Positions 8,853 through 18,262 of a DNA stretch of 64,000 nt are shown here, piece after piece (position 1 is the first letter of the stretch; every line of letters starts with the position of its first letter). The stretch is from assembly GCA_903847605.1 (NCBI GenBank), contig CAINED010000079.1, forward strand, positions 30,053 to 94,052, read 5' to 3'. The DNA comes from an uncultured Hyphomicrobiales bacterium. GTDB taxonomy: Bacteria > Pseudomonadota > Alphaproteobacteria > Rhizobiales > Beijerinckiaceae. Position numbers and translations under genes: made by a program. The notes under the pieces are model-generated. The model was not told the DNA's origin and did no database searches. It saw only the letters and a program-made list of their open reading frames with translations.

Positions 8853-9644
8853 ATGACGAAGACGCTGGCTGCAAGCTATGAAACCCTTCTCGTCGAGAAA
8901 CGCGGCAAGGTCGCGCTCGTCACGCTCAACCGTCCGCAAGCGCTGAATGCGCTCAACCAGCAGGTCGGCCTCGATCTGATCTCCGCCTTCGAAGCTTTCG
9001 ATGAAGATCCCGATATCGGCGCCATCGTGCTGACCGGCTCGGAGAAAGCTTTTGCCGCGGGCGCCGACATCAAGGAAATGCAGAATGTCGATTACGCCAC
9101 GGCTTTCGGCAGGGATCTCTTTGCCAACTGGGAAGCGCTGACGCGAATTCGCAAGCCGATCATCGCCGCTGTATCAGGCTTTGCGCTTGGCGGTGGCTGC
9201 GAACTCGCCATGCTCTGCGACATGATCATCGCCGCCGAGAATGCGAAATTCGGCCAGCCCGAAATCAAGCTCGGCGTCATACCGGGCATGGGCGGCACGC
9301 AGCGCTTTACGAGGGCTGTCGGTAAGGCCAAGGCTATGGACATGTGCCTGACCGGCCGCATGATGGACGTGCAGGAAGCCGAGCGTTCAGGCCTCGTCGC
9401 GCGCATCGTCCCCACAGACAAGTTGATCGATGAAGCGGTCGCGGTCGCCGCGACGATTGCCTCCATGTCGATGCCGTCGGTCATGATGGCGAAGGAAGCG
9501 ATCAATCGCTCGTTCGAAGTGCCGCTGTCGGAAGGCCTGCGCTTCGAACGCCGCGTCTTTCATTCGACTTTCGCGACGCACGACCAGAAGGAAGGCATGA
9601 CGGCCTTCGTGGAAAAGCGGAAGGCGGATTTCAAGAACCGATAA
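8853..9644 (+). CDS. Enoyl-CoA hydratase (crotonase family)
   Basis: Hydrates 2-enoyl-CoA esters; in this operon the expected substrate is methacrylyl-CoA, giving 3-hydroxyisobutyryl-CoA. Length 263 residues, the normal size. The oxyanion-hole segments are [10 protein letters not shown] (67-76) and [12 protein letters not shown] (109-120), and the two catalytic glutamates are Glu117 and Glu137 (in [15 protein letters not shown]). It starts three bases after the dehydrogenase stop, so it is the last gene of the valine operon. The convergent gene on the other strand overlaps its 3' end by 14 bases. Confidence 0.92.
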   Translation: MTKTLAASYETLLVEKRGKVALVTLNRPQALNALNQQVGLDLISAFEAFDEDPDIGAIVLTGSEKAFAAGADIKEMQNVDYATAFGRDLFANWEALTRIRKPIIAAVSGFALGGGCELAMLCDMIIAAENAKFGQPEIKLGVIPGMGGTQRFTRAVGKAKAMDMCLTGRMMDVQEAERSGLVARIVPTDKLIDEAVAVAATIASMSMPSVMMAKEAINRSFEVPLSEGLRFERRVFHSTFATHDQKEGMTAFVEKRKADFKNR

Positions 9645-10638
9645 CCGGCGACGAAGTCTTTCGATATTGCAGATAGCGCCGCGCGATTTCAGTAGCGATC
9701 AGCGGCGTCGAGTCGATCGGCGTGTAGCGCCAGCGCTCGAAGTGACCTTCCCAACGGCGGATGGCATGGCGCGCGGTCAACTGTCCGATCAGATGCATGA
9801 ATTTTCCGGCATGGCCGCTCGGCTCGTAAAGATGCACGGGCATGCCTGTCGACACGGCTTCGCTCAACATGTTGACGCTGTCGGCGGTGACGACGAACAT
9901 GTCCGCGAGAGCCAGCATCGAGACATAGGGATTGGCGCCGCTGCCGTCGTAAATGAACGCCTTGTTTTCGCCGGCGCCGGTTTCGGCAATCACGGTGCGG
10001 ACGCGTGCGACGAGTTCGGGCGGCGTGCGCCGTGAAGGCGACACCATCAGGCTCGCCTGTGTGCGCAGCGCCGTGCGCGCAATGGCGGCAATGGCTTCGA
10101 TATCTTTTGTTTCGTAATGATAGGAGGCGCTCGCGCCCCCGAGCAGCAGGGCGATGCGCGGCGTCGCGAGCGCGGCTATCCGTGGATCCGGCCTATCGCG
10201 CGCTTCCGCGAGCGCAACCGCATCTCGTGGATGCGGCGTTGTCAGAAAGCTGATGACATTCTTGGCTCGATAGTCGTCATGCTCGGGCAGTGCGATGAGA
10301 TCGAACAGATCATGCGACGTGCGGGGATCGCCGAGATAGACGCAAAACGTGCCGGGCGAGCGCTTCTTCAGCGTGCGCAGATAGGGCACGGTCTCCCGCC
10401 CCGAAGCCAAAGCGATATTTGGCCAGGGCTTGCGCAGGGCCGCGCCGGGTGTGTCGCGAAGATCGCGAAAGTCGGGCGGCCCCGAAGGCGCGAACAGGCG
10501 GAACATGGCGCCAGGACGCACCGGCCTGATATCCGGCGATATGCCAAGCGCGCGCGCGACAGCCTCGCATTGCATGGCGTGTCCGAGCTTGTTCGAAGCC
10601 AGGATCGTCAACGTCGTTTCGGGCGGGAGCAGGCTCAT
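9631..10638 (-). CDS. ELM1/DUF1022-like protein (mitochondrial-fission ELM1 family)
   Basis: Protein of 335 residues resembling the bacterial ELM1 (DUF1022) family, which has a glycosyltransferase-like fold and is common in Alphaproteobacteria. Recognisable segments are [20 protein letters not shown] near the N-terminus, TPHPR in the middle, [12 protein letters not shown], and a C-terminal [16 protein letters not shown], where a sugar-nucleotide site would lie. The molecular function in bacteria is not established. The start at 10638 was preferred over one at 10785 because the longer form would run into the oppositely transcribed phosphatase gene; the two genes are then divergent, with 110 bases between them. 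Confidence 0.75.
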   Translation of the reverse strand: MSLLPPETTLTILASNKLGHAMQCEAVARALGISPDIRPVRPGAMFRLFAPSGPPDFRDLRDTPGAALRKPWPNIALASGRETVPYLRTLKKRSPGTFCVYLGDPRTSHDLFDLIALPEHDDYRAKNVISFLTTPHPRDAVALAEARDRPDPRIAALATPRIALLLGGASASYHYETKDIEAIAAIARTALRTQASLMVSPSRRTPPELVARVRTVIAETGAGENKAFIYDGSGANPYVSMLALADMFVVTADSVNMLSEAVSTGMPVHLYEPSGHAGKFMHLIGQLTARHAIRRWEGHFERWRYTPIDSTPLIATEIARRYLQYRKTSSPVIGS

Positions 10639-10748
10639 CCGCAATTTGCGCCCAGTCTCGGCATGTGCCGATCTCTGGCAAAGACCGGCTGCAAAAGCAA
10701 CCATGGCTGCTACAATAGGCAAATTGCAAGGGGCAAAGGGAGGCCGGA

Positions 10749-12311
10749 TTGCGGCTGACGCGGCGCAAATTTCTGCAGGCGACAAGCGCGAGCGTGGTTT
10801 TCGCGCCTTATCTGTCGCGGGCCGCCGACAGGCCGCTCATCACACATGGTGTGCAGTCCGGCGATGTCTCGCCCGATGGCGCGGTGATCTGGTCGCGGTG
10901 CGACCGTCCCTCTGTGATGCAGGTGGAATGGTCGACGGTCGAAAGTTTCAAGGAGATTGGCGGTGGCGCACGCATCGCGGCAGGCGCCGGCAGCGACTTC
11001 ACCGCGAAAGCTCTCATTCCAAATCTTCCTGCCGATCAGCAGATTTTCTATCGCCTGCGCTTTTTGAACGAAGCCGAGCCGAATATCGCAAGCGAATTTG
11101 TAACGGGACTTCTACGCACGCCCCCTGCACGCCGCCGCAATATCCGCTTCGTCTGGTCCGGCGATACCGCAGGGCAGGGCTGGGGCATCGATCTCGAGCG
11201 CGGCGGCATGCGCGGCTACGAGATCATGCGCCGCAATCGGCCGGACTTCTTCATCCACTCCGGCGACACCGTCTATGCCGACAACGCCATATTATCAGAG
11301 CAGAAAATGCCTGGCGGCGGCACATGGAAGAATGTCGTTCTCGAAGAAAAGCTGAAAGCAGCGGAAACGCTGGCGGAATTTCGCGCGGCCTTCAAATACA
11401 ATCTGATGGATCGCAATGTCCTCGCCTTTAACGCCGAGGTATCCGGTTATTATCAATGGGACGATCACGAAGTCACCGACAACTGGTGGCCCGGTCAACC
11501 GCTTGACCTGCCTGATCATCGCGCCAAGAAATACACCGAGACGAACATGCGCGCGCTGAGCGAACGCGCCAATCGCGCCTTTCACGAATTCCTGCCGATC
11601 CGCAGCATTGCAGGCGATTCTGCGCGCATCTACCGCAAGATTTCCTATGGGCCTTCGCTTGATCTATTCTTTCTGGACATGCGCAGCTATCGCGCGGCGA
11701 ATAACGACAACAGGCAACCGGTATACGGACCGGACGCCCAGTGCCTCGGTCCGCAGCAGATCGAATGGCTGAAGCGCGAGTTGAAAGCATCCAAAGCGAC
11801 TTGGAAAATCATCGCCGCCGACCAGCCCATCGCGCTCTATGTCGCCGACGACTGGCGCAAGCAATCAGGCAGCGAAGCCATCGCGCAGAACGATCATGGC
11901 GCGCCTCTGGGACGCGAGTTGGAGATTGCCGATATTCTCGCTTTCATGAAGCGCGAGAAAATTTTCAACGCGGTGTGGCTCACCGCGGATGTGCATTACA
12001 CGGCCGCGCATTTTTACAATCCGGACAAGGCAGCGTTTCAGGATTTCGAGCCGTTCTGGGAATTCGTGTCGGGGCCGATCCACGCCGGCACTTTTGGGCC
12101 CAATCCGCTCGATGGCACATTCGGTCCGGAGTTGAAATTCATCAAGGCGCCAGCGAAGGAGCAGGGCGTCAATCTTCCGCCAAGCGCAGGCCTGCAGTTC
12201 TTCGGCCTTGTCGAAATCGATGGCCGCAACGAGGCGATGACCGTCACGCTGAAGGACGTGAACGACGCAGCTTTGTGGTCGGTGGTGCTTGAACCGCGGC
12301 GGCCGGGCTGA
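10749..12311 (+). CDS. Tat-exported alkaline phosphatase D (PhoD) family protein
   Basis: Secreted metallophosphoesterase of the PhoD family, which releases phosphate from mono- or diesters. The N-terminus RLTRRKFLQATSASVVFAPY is a clear twin-arginine signal, as expected for a cofactor-loaded PhoD. Metal and active-site segments are HSGDTVYADN near residue 170, WDDHEVTDNWW near 238, FLDMRSYR near 307, and WLTADVHYTAAHF near 412. The 520-residue length is normal. The start is TTG at 10749, chosen because it gives the complete Tat signal. The stop overlaps the next gene's ATG by one base. Confidence 0.9.
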   Translation: MRLTRRKFLQATSASVVFAPYLSRAADRPLITHGVQSGDVSPDGAVIWSRCDRPSVMQVEWSTVESFKEIGGGARIAAGAGSDFTAKALIPNLPADQQIFYRLRFLNEAEPNIASEFVTGLLRTPPARRRNIRFVWSGDTAGQGWGIDLERGGMRGYEIMRRNRPDFFIHSGDTVYADNAILSEQKMPGGGTWKNVVLEEKLKAAETLAEFRAAFKYNLMDRNVLAFNAEVSGYYQWDDHEVTDNWWPGQPLDLPDHRAKKYTETNMRALSERANRAFHEFLPIRSIAGDSARIYRKISYGPSLDLFFLDMRSYRAANNDNRQPVYGPDAQCLGPQQIEWLKRELKASKATWKIIAADQPIALYVADDWRKQSGSEAIAQNDHGAPLGRELEIADILAFMKREKIFNAVWLTADVHYTAAHFYNPDKAAFQDFEPFWEFVSGPIHAGTFGPNPLDGTFGPELKFIKAPAKEQGVNLPPSAGLQFFGLVEIDGRNEAMTVTLKDVNDAALWSVVLEPRRPG

Positions 12312-14017
12312 TGTGCGGGCGTTCACGCGGAAAATCGCGGGAACTTGCATCGCTTGTCGCGATGTGGCGAGCATTTGCGGCGACCCTTGCGATGATGTGC
12401 GCGTTCGTAAGCGGCGCTCACGCTTTCGAGCTCCTGCTTCACAACGGCAATATCGTTACGCTCGATCCCGCGCGGCCGGGCGTCGAAGCCGTCGCCATTT
12501 CGGGCGATCGCATCGTCGAAGCAGGAGACAGCGCGGCGCTGCTCGCGAAGGCGCTGCCCTCGACGCAAAAAATAGATCTTGGGGGGCGCAGCGTCATTCC
12601 CGGCCTCATCGACAGCCATATTCACGCGATACGCGCGGGGCTCACTTATGCCGAGGAAGTCAGCTGGATCGATATACCGGATCTCAAGTCTGCACTCGCA
12701 CTGATTTCCGAAAAGGCGAGGCAGTCAGCAGATACGATAATCGTCGTCGCCGGCGGCTGGAATGTGCAGCAATTTGCCGAACAGCGCGCGCCGACCTTGC
12801 AGGAGCTTGAAGCGGCGGCGCCGGGCCGCGCGATCTATCTGCAATGGTCCTATCGCTCAGTATTGATCACGCAACCCGCTCTTGAACGGCTCGGCATCTC
12901 GCAGGAGCGCGATCTTCCCCAAGGCGCGCGTTTCGAGACGGATGCGCAGGGACGACGCACAGGCTGGATCGCCGGCGATCCGCCGGCCATCATTGCCCTG
13001 TTCGAACGCCTGCCGCGTTTCGACAAGGCGCGGCATATCGAAGGCACGCAGCGGTTCTTTGCAAAGCTCAATTCGTTCGGGATCACGGGCGTCATCGATC
13101 CAGGTGGTCATAATCTGCGCCTTGCCGAATATGATGCTCTCTTTGAAATGGCCGAGCGCGATCTCCTGACGTTGCGCGTTGCGTTCAGCCTGTTCGCTCC
13201 GCGCCGCGGTTCGGAGCGCGCGGATTTCGCGAGGCTCGTGCCCGAGATGCGCGCCCGCGCGAAACCGCCGATGCTACAGTTCAACGGCATCGGCGAAAAC
13301 GTTACCTGGGGCTTCTACAACAACGATACGCCGGGCGCGGAGGATATCGCGGCGTTCGAGGATGTCGCCGAATGGGCCGCGCGGTCGGGTCTGCGCCTCA
13401 CCATCCACTGGAACAATTCGAAGTCCGCGCCTGTTCTCTTCGACAGTTTCGCGCGCGTCGCGCAGCGCGCGCCCTACCGTCATCTGCGCTGGTCCATCGC
13501 GCATCTGCACGATGCGACGCCGGCCATCGTGCAACGCCTCAGCGAACATGGCCTTGGCTGGCATGCGCAGAACGCGGGCTATTTTGCCGCGCCCTCCTGG
13601 TTGCGCGAGCGTGGCGACGCCATCCGCGCCATGCCGCCGCTCGGCTCAGCCTTGCGCGCGGGTGTGCAGGTCGGCGGCGGCACGGATGCGCATCGCGTGA
13701 TGAGCTTCAATCCGTTTCTGTCGCTGCGCTGGATGATCGACGGCGTCACGGCAGGCGGTCTTGCAACGCGGGGCGAGGGGGAGTTGCTGTCCCGCGAAGA
13801 CGCGTTGCGCGTCTATACGCAGGGCAGCGCATGGTTCACCGGCGACGATCACCAGCGCGGACGTATCGCTCCCGGTTATCTCGCCGACCTTGCCGTGCTC
13901 GACCGGGATTATCTTGCTGTTCCGCTTGCCGAATTTGCCCGCATGCGCTCGGAACTGACGGTCGTCGGCGGGCGGATCGCACATCGCGGCCCGGCGTTCC
14001 CGCCGCAGACCCCGTAA
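12311..14017 (+). CDS. Amidohydrolase family protein (YtcJ/Amidohydro_3 type) with export signal
   Basis: Metal-dependent hydrolase of the amidohydrolase superfamily. The zinc-site pair HxH is His103/His105 in IDSHIHAIRAG, and the distal aspartate region is GGGTDAHRVMS. The layout, with a beta-sandwich N-terminus (LLLHNGNIVTLDPARPG) and the large insertion before the barrel, matches the YtcJ-like Amidohydro_3 group, whose substrates are largely unknown. Residues 18-38 (MWRAFAATLAMMCAFVSGAHA) look like a signal peptide, so ATG 12362 may be the true start. ATG 12311 overlaps the PhoD stop (TGATG) and would allow coupled translation. Probably cotranscribed with the phosphatase. Confidence 0.82.
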   Translation: MCGRSRGKSRELASLVAMWRAFAATLAMMCAFVSGAHAFELLLHNGNIVTLDPARPGVEAVAISGDRIVEAGDSAALLAKALPSTQKIDLGGRSVIPGLIDSHIHAIRAGLTYAEEVSWIDIPDLKSALALISEKARQSADTIIVVAGGWNVQQFAEQRAPTLQELEAAAPGRAIYLQWSYRSVLITQPALERLGISQERDLPQGARFETDAQGRRTGWIAGDPPAIIALFERLPRFDKARHIEGTQRFFAKLNSFGITGVIDPGGHNLRLAEYDALFEMAERDLLTLRVAFSLFAPRRGSERADFARLVPEMRARAKPPMLQFNGIGENVTWGFYNNDTPGAEDIAAFEDVAEWAARSGLRLTIHWNNSKSAPVLFDSFARVAQRAPYRHLRWSIAHLHDATPAIVQRLSEHGLGWHAQNAGYFAAPSWLRERGDAIRAMPPLGSALRAGVQVGGGTDAHRVMSFNPFLSLRWMIDGVTAGGLATRGEGELLSREDALRVYTQGSAWFTGDDHQRGRIAPGYLADLAVLDRDYLAVPLAEFARMRSELTVVGGRIAHRGPAFPPQTP

Positions 14018-14077
14018 TCCCGTGGATTGCAATCTGATATGGCTTTGAGGCATCCTGCCGGAAAAGGGAGAGAGACC

Positions 14078-14470
14078 ATGCGTCGTCTGGTTCCATGTCT
14101 CGCTGTTCTGGCGATCGCCGCCCTGGCGGCAGGGCCGGCGCTGGCCGGCGGCTCGGATATCGAAGGCAGCGAGGAAGACAAGGAACTTGGCGCGCCCTAT
14201 TTCGGGGAGGCCAAGGACATCCGCGGGCTGAAGCCGCTGGAAGGCGTACGCATTTCGGCGCAGCGCAAGGGCAATCCGCTGCCCGTCCTTGCCTCGACAG
14301 ATGCCGAGGGGCGCTTCCGCATTCCCGGCTTCGGCAAGGAGGTCAATTCGGACGACGTCACGATCACCTGCGCAAAGAGCGGGTGGAAGGTTGTCGAAAC
14401 GGAGCGCCGCAAGCTGGCCAAGGACTTCGATTCACCCGTCGAGATCGAATGCCTGCTGGAAAAAAATTAG
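14078..14470 (+). CDS. Small secreted protein with carboxypeptidase-regulatory-like fold, function unknown
   Basis: Protein of 130 residues. The start at ATG 14078 has a purine-rich GGGAGAGAG upstream and gives a good signal peptide (MRRLVPCLAVLAIAALAAGP, then ALAGG). The mature part contains LEGVRISAQRKGNPLPVLAS followed by TDAEGRFRIPGFGKE, the usual pattern of a carboxypeptidase regulatory-like (prealbumin-type) beta-sandwich, and two cysteines (in ITCAK and IECLL) that could form a disulphide in the periplasm. No catalytic motif is visible. Lies between the amidohydrolase and alkane hydroxylase genes. Confidence 0.7.
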   Translation: MRRLVPCLAVLAIAALAAGPALAGGSDIEGSEEDKELGAPYFGEAKDIRGLKPLEGVRISAQRKGNPLPVLASTDAEGRFRIPGFGKEVNSDDVTITCAKSGWKVVETERRKLAKDFDSPVEIECLLEKN

Positions 14471-14595
14471 GTCATCTTCCGGACAATTTGCCCCTGCTTA
14501 TGCAGCCGCGCCCGATTGCAGCGCGGCAAACACGGCGCTAAGCCTCGCGCGCATCGGGCAGCCAGCCGATTGCAGGCAATATCCGGAACTGACGA

Positions 14596-15696
14596 ATGGA
14601 CATCGCGACGAAGGACTCCGGCGGCAGCGCTGCTCTGCCCTATTTTCTGGGCTGGATATCCTTGCCGCTGTTCGCGCTCGCCGTCTGGTACGGCGGCGTT
14701 TGGGTCATCGCCGGTCCTATCCTCTTTTACACGATACCTGTCGTGCTCGACGCCGTGAGCGAGCGCGATGCTGAAAGCGGCGCGCGGAGCCGCGAGGAAT
14801 TCGGGCCGGAGATCGACCGGTTTCGCGTGGTGCTGTTGCTCTGGCCCTTCGTGCAGTTGGCGATGCTGGTTTTCGCTCTCTATGTCACCTGTGTCCTGCG
14901 CCGGCATTCCCTGCTTGAAATCGTGGCGCTATATTTTTTTGCCGGGCAGATCACCAGCACGATCGGCATCGTCTATGCGCATGAATTGATGCATGGGCGC
15001 AGCCGCCTGCAGATCTTTCTCGCGGATGTGCTGATGGCCATGGCGCTCTATGCGCATTTCCGCACCGAACATCTCTTCGTGCATCATCGGTATGTCGGCA
15101 CGCCACGCGATACGGTGACGGCGCGGTTCGGCGAAAGTCTCTATGGCTTCTACGCGCGCGTTTTGCCCGGCAGTCTCGTTTCCGCCTGGAGGATCGAAGC
15201 GGCGCGGTTGCAGCAGCGCGGCTTTCCGGTCTGGCATTATGCAAATCCGTTTTGGCGCTATGCCGGGCTGGAGATCGCTTTCCTGGCGCTTGCCGCAACC
15301 GTGGGCGGCTGGCTTGGTGTTGTATTGTGGATCTATCAGGCGCTGGTGGCGCTCCTCATTCTCGAAGCGGTCAATTACATCGAGCATTACGGCCTGATGC
15401 GCCGGGAGATTGAGCCGGGCCGTTACGAGCCGCTCGCTTTGCACCATTCCTGGAACTCAAGCCACAAATTCACGAGCTATCTGCTCATCAATCTGACCCG
15501 TCATCCCGACCACCATTACCGGCCGGATTATCCCTATCAGCTTCTTTCGTCCTATCGGACGGCGAGCGCGCCGCAGATGCCATATTCCTATCCTGTCATG
15601 CTGGCTTGCGCCTTCGCGCCGCCGGTGTGGCGCAAGATGATGCATCCGCGCATCAGGAAATGGCGCGAGCGTTACGGCTATGCGAGCGGCGGTTGA
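14596..15696 (+). CDS. alkB: Alkane 1-monooxygenase (AlkB family)
   Basis: Integral-membrane non-haem di-iron hydroxylase that oxidises terminal methyl groups of alkanes with electrons from rubredoxin. The 366-residue protein has about six membrane helices and all four histidine clusters: HELMH (129-133), EHLFVHH (158-164), NYIEHYGL (260-267, the AlkB-specific signature) and LTRHPDHH (300-307). It is slightly shorter than the classical Pseudomonas enzyme (about 400). No rubredoxin or rubredoxin reductase gene is in the window, so electron transfer must come from elsewhere. An alternative hydrophobic substrate cannot be excluded. Confidence 0.93.
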   Translation: MDIATKDSGGSAALPYFLGWISLPLFALAVWYGGVWVIAGPILFYTIPVVLDAVSERDAESGARSREEFGPEIDRFRVVLLLWPFVQLAMLVFALYVTCVLRRHSLLEIVALYFFAGQITSTIGIVYAHELMHGRSRLQIFLADVLMAMALYAHFRTEHLFVHHRYVGTPRDTVTARFGESLYGFYARVLPGSLVSAWRIEAARLQQRGFPVWHYANPFWRYAGLEIAFLALAATVGGWLGVVLWIYQALVALLILEAVNYIEHYGLMRREIEPGRYEPLALHHSWNSSHKFTSYLLINLTRHPDHHYRPDYPYQLLSSYRTASAPQMPYSYPVMLACAFAPPVWRKMMHPRIRKWRERYGYASGG

Positions 15697-15793
15697 ACCG
15701 GTCGGCATTGCCCAATCTCCTGTTGACAATCCTTGCATCGAAGGGCTGACTTCCCCGACAATTGTTCCACCACCGCAAGAAGTGGAAACAGCC

Positions 15794-16837
15794 ATGACGG
15801 AAACGCGTTCTGCCAAACCGGCGCCTCTCGTCGAGGGATGGTCGAGAGAGGGATTTCTGGGCGAGCGCGCCGGCGTCATCCGCTCCAGCTATACGCCCGA
15901 TTATATCAGCGTCAGCGGTCCGCATGCGCCGCGCCGGTTGAATATCGGCGATGTCGTATGCGCGGATAAAAGCGATCCGGGCGCACTTGCGACGCCATTC
16001 GCCACGGCGCGTTCCGGTCTGGCGCTCAGCGTTTCCCGACGCTGCCAAGCGATGACTTATGTGATGCGCAACGTCGAAGCCGACGAGTTGCACTTCGTTC
16101 AATCCGGCGAACTCGATTTCCATACGGACTATGGCTTCATCGCCGGGCTGCCAGGCGATTTCGTCTATATCCCGCGCAGCGTCGCCTATCGCGTGACGCC
16201 GAAATCGACTTCGTCATTGTCGCTTGTCGTCGAAAGTCCGGGTGCGCTGCGTTTCGATACGCCGGCTCCGGCGGGCATGATCCACTTTGGGGAACATGTC
16301 GTTCGCGCCAGACCCGAAACGAATGGCGCCCCTGATGGCCCGACCACGCTGCTGCTGAAATGCGAAGATGGAATTACGCGCTTCGAGAAAGGCTTCGATC
16401 CCCTGTTCGCTGAGCGCCAGCTCGCGGCTTCCTCGCCGGTCTGGAAACTGAACCTCAGGCACATTCAGCCTGTCGTCTATTGGCCGCATGGCGGTCCGCC
16501 TTCGCATTTTCTGGCGTCACCGAACAACGAACTGTTGCTCTATACGCTCAGCGCGCGTCCCGGAAATCGTCCGCCGATCCACGTCAATGCGGATTACGAC
16601 GAGATGATCTTCTATTTCGCAGGCCCCGACCCATGGGGGCACGTTTCGGAGCCCGGCACATTTACCTGGGTTCCCAAAGGCGTCACCCATCAGGGGCCGC
16701 CGGAAAATGCGGCCATCGGCTATTCCGCGTGGCTGCTGGAGTCGCGCACGACCTTGCGGCTTACACCTCAAGGTCTCGCCGCTTCGCAGCCCATGGAAAC
16801 CGGATTGTACGGCGTGAAGCGCGACAGCGCGGATTAG
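15794..16837 (+). CDS. Homogentisate 1,2-dioxygenase-like cupin protein
   Basis: Protein of 347 residues with the two-cupin arrangement of homogentisate dioxygenase, an Fe(II) ring-cleaving enzyme. The N-terminal cupin includes ADELHFVQSGELDFHTDYG and FVYIPRSVAYRV. The C-terminal cupin has RPPIHVNADYDEMIFYFAG followed by FTWVPKGVTHQGPP, where the His and Glu residues expected to bind iron are seen. It is shorter than true HmgA (about 440 residues) and has no hmg neighbours, so it may act on another substrate. ATG 15794 was chosen because of GGAAACAGCC upstream; a longer frame from 15680 overlaps alkB. Its stop overlaps the convergent gene by four bases. Confidence 0.75.
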   Translation: MTETRSAKPAPLVEGWSREGFLGERAGVIRSSYTPDYISVSGPHAPRRLNIGDVVCADKSDPGALATPFATARSGLALSVSRRCQAMTYVMRNVEADELHFVQSGELDFHTDYGFIAGLPGDFVYIPRSVAYRVTPKSTSSLSLVVESPGALRFDTPAPAGMIHFGEHVVRARPETNGAPDGPTTLLLKCEDGITRFEKGFDPLFAERQLAASSPVWKLNLRHIQPVVYWPHGGPPSHFLASPNNELLLYTLSARPGNRPPIHVNADYDEMIFYFAGPDPWGHVSEPGTFTWVPKGVTHQGPPENAAIGYSAWLLESRTTLRLTPQGLAASQPMETGLYGVKRDSAD

Positions 16838-17433
16838 CCTTCGTTCGACGTGCGGAATTTCGGCAGAAACATGCCGGTGGATTTACGATACACCGCGTAG
16901 TCGGATGCGAGCGGCGACGTTGCGAAATTCTTCTCTTCCTGCCGCGCCGCCAGCGCCAGCATCGCCACGAGAACCAGCGAGAGCGCGATCGTCGTCCAGT
17001 GTCCGGCAGCAAGGCTCGCGCCGAACCAGAACATGAAATAGGCGAGATAGAAGGGGTGGCGGATATGGCGAAAGATGCCGCTGCGCAGCACCCTTTGCGG
17101 CTGTCCCGGTTCGAACACGATGTTCAGCTTCGTCTTGCGGCTTGAATGAAGCGACCAGCCGAACAGAAACTGCGAGGCGAAGAAGGCGATCAACGCCGCG
17201 CCAAGCAGCGCGAGCGGTTTCGCCGATACCAGCATCTGCCAGATAAAACTGGCGAACTGGCATATGGCGAGCGCAAGCGTCGTCACCAGTTGCGGCGTTG
17301 CCTTCGTGATCCGAAAGTGACGCGCTATCGCCACCGCCGCGAACAGGAACATCAGGCTGCCGATGGCGAGGACGAAGGTCTGCACGGGATATCCGCAAGG
17401 GTTGCGAATCCAGCGGATTCGCAGGTTGCACAA
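16834..17433 (-). CDS. Isoprenylcysteine/phospholipid methyltransferase-like membrane protein
   Basis: Membrane protein of 199 residues with four or five hydrophobic segments. The C-terminal half has SGIFRHIRHPFYLAYFMFWFGA and RQEEKNFATSPLASDYAVYRK, the two parts of the SAM-binding pattern shared by ICMT and PEMT-like methyltransferases. The acceptor is not predictable; in bacteria these proteins often modify small lipids or thiols. The start codon is uncertain: TTG at 17433, or GTG at 17385, which would begin just before the first helix. Confidence 0.75.
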   Translation of the reverse strand: MCNLRIRWIRNPCGYPVQTFVLAIGSLMFLFAAVAIARHFRITKATPQLVTTLALAICQFASFIWQMLVSAKPLALLGAALIAFFASQFLFGWSLHSSRKTKLNIVFEPGQPQRVLRSGIFRHIRHPFYLAYFMFWFGASLAAGHWTTIALSLVLVAMLALAARQEEKNFATSPLASDYAVYRKSTGMFLPKFRTSNEG

Positions 17434-17517
17434 GCTATTCCATCTTGCTTTTCAGTTCGCAAAACGCGAACGCGCGCCCCTTTCGGAACGCGCGCCAGAT
17501 TTCTGTCCCGGCATGTC

Positions 17518-17991
17518 TCAGACGAAGGCGACCTTGAGAATTTCGTAGCTCTTGCCGCCGCCGGGCGTATTCACCTCGACGCTGTCGCCCTTCTTCTTGC
17601 CGATGAGCGCGCGCGCGATGGGCGAGGTGATCGACACCTTGCCGCTCTTCACGTCCGCCTCGTTCTCGCCGACGATCTGGTATTTCTTCTTCTCTTCCGT
17701 GTCCTCGTCGATGAGCGTTACGGTGGCGCCGAACTTGATCGTGTCGCCGCCGAGCTTGGACACGTCGATCACTTCGGCGCGCGAAATCTTGTCCTCGAGT
17801 TCGGCGATGCGCCCCTCGTTATGGCTCTGGGCCTCCTTGGCCGCATGATATTCGGCGTTTTCGGAGAGGTCGCCGAGAGCGCGCGCCTCGGATATGGCCG
17901 TGATGATGCGCGGACGCTCCACTTGCTGGCGATGCTTCAGCTCGGCTTCCATTGCCGCGTAGCCTGCTCCGGTCATCGGAACCTTGTCCAT
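17518..17991 (-). CDS. greA: Transcription elongation factor GreA
   Basis: Rescues backtracked RNA polymerase by stimulating transcript cleavage. The 157-residue protein is the normal GreA length. The N-terminal coiled coil runs from about residue 5 to 75 ([20 protein letters not shown], then [16 protein letters not shown] with the acidic tip residues Asp and Glu). The C-terminal FKBP-like domain ends in [21 protein letters not shown] 17991 has an AAAGAGG site upstream; an in-frame extension to 18060 is not family-like. It follows carB on the same strand, an arrangement common in Hyphomicrobiales. Confidence 0.96.
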   Translation of the reverse strand: MDKVPMTGAGYAAMEAELKHRQQVERPRIITAISEARALGDLSENAEYHAAKEAQSHNEGRIAELEDKISRAEVIDVSKLGGDTIKFGATVTLIDEDTEEKKKYQIVGENEADVKSGKVSITSPIARALIGKKKGDSVEVNTPGGGKSYEILKVAFV

Positions 17992-18262
17992 ATCCGCCTC
18001 TTTCGCTCTTCCCTGCGCAACGGCGAATCGTCCGCCGCTGCGCGACCATGCCGGACGCAAAGTCGCCGGCTCCCGCCGCTCACAAAGAAGCGGACAAACT
18101 CCAATAATTTACGGCCGCGGCGCTTGTTCCCAAGGCCGCGCCCGGTCGCATGTCGTTTTGGCTAGGCGGCCAGAGCGGCCCCCTCGGGACGCATGGAAAG
18201 CCACTGGAGGCCGTCCGTCAATCCCGACGAGGGGAGATAGTGACGCCCGGAATAAACGCAAG

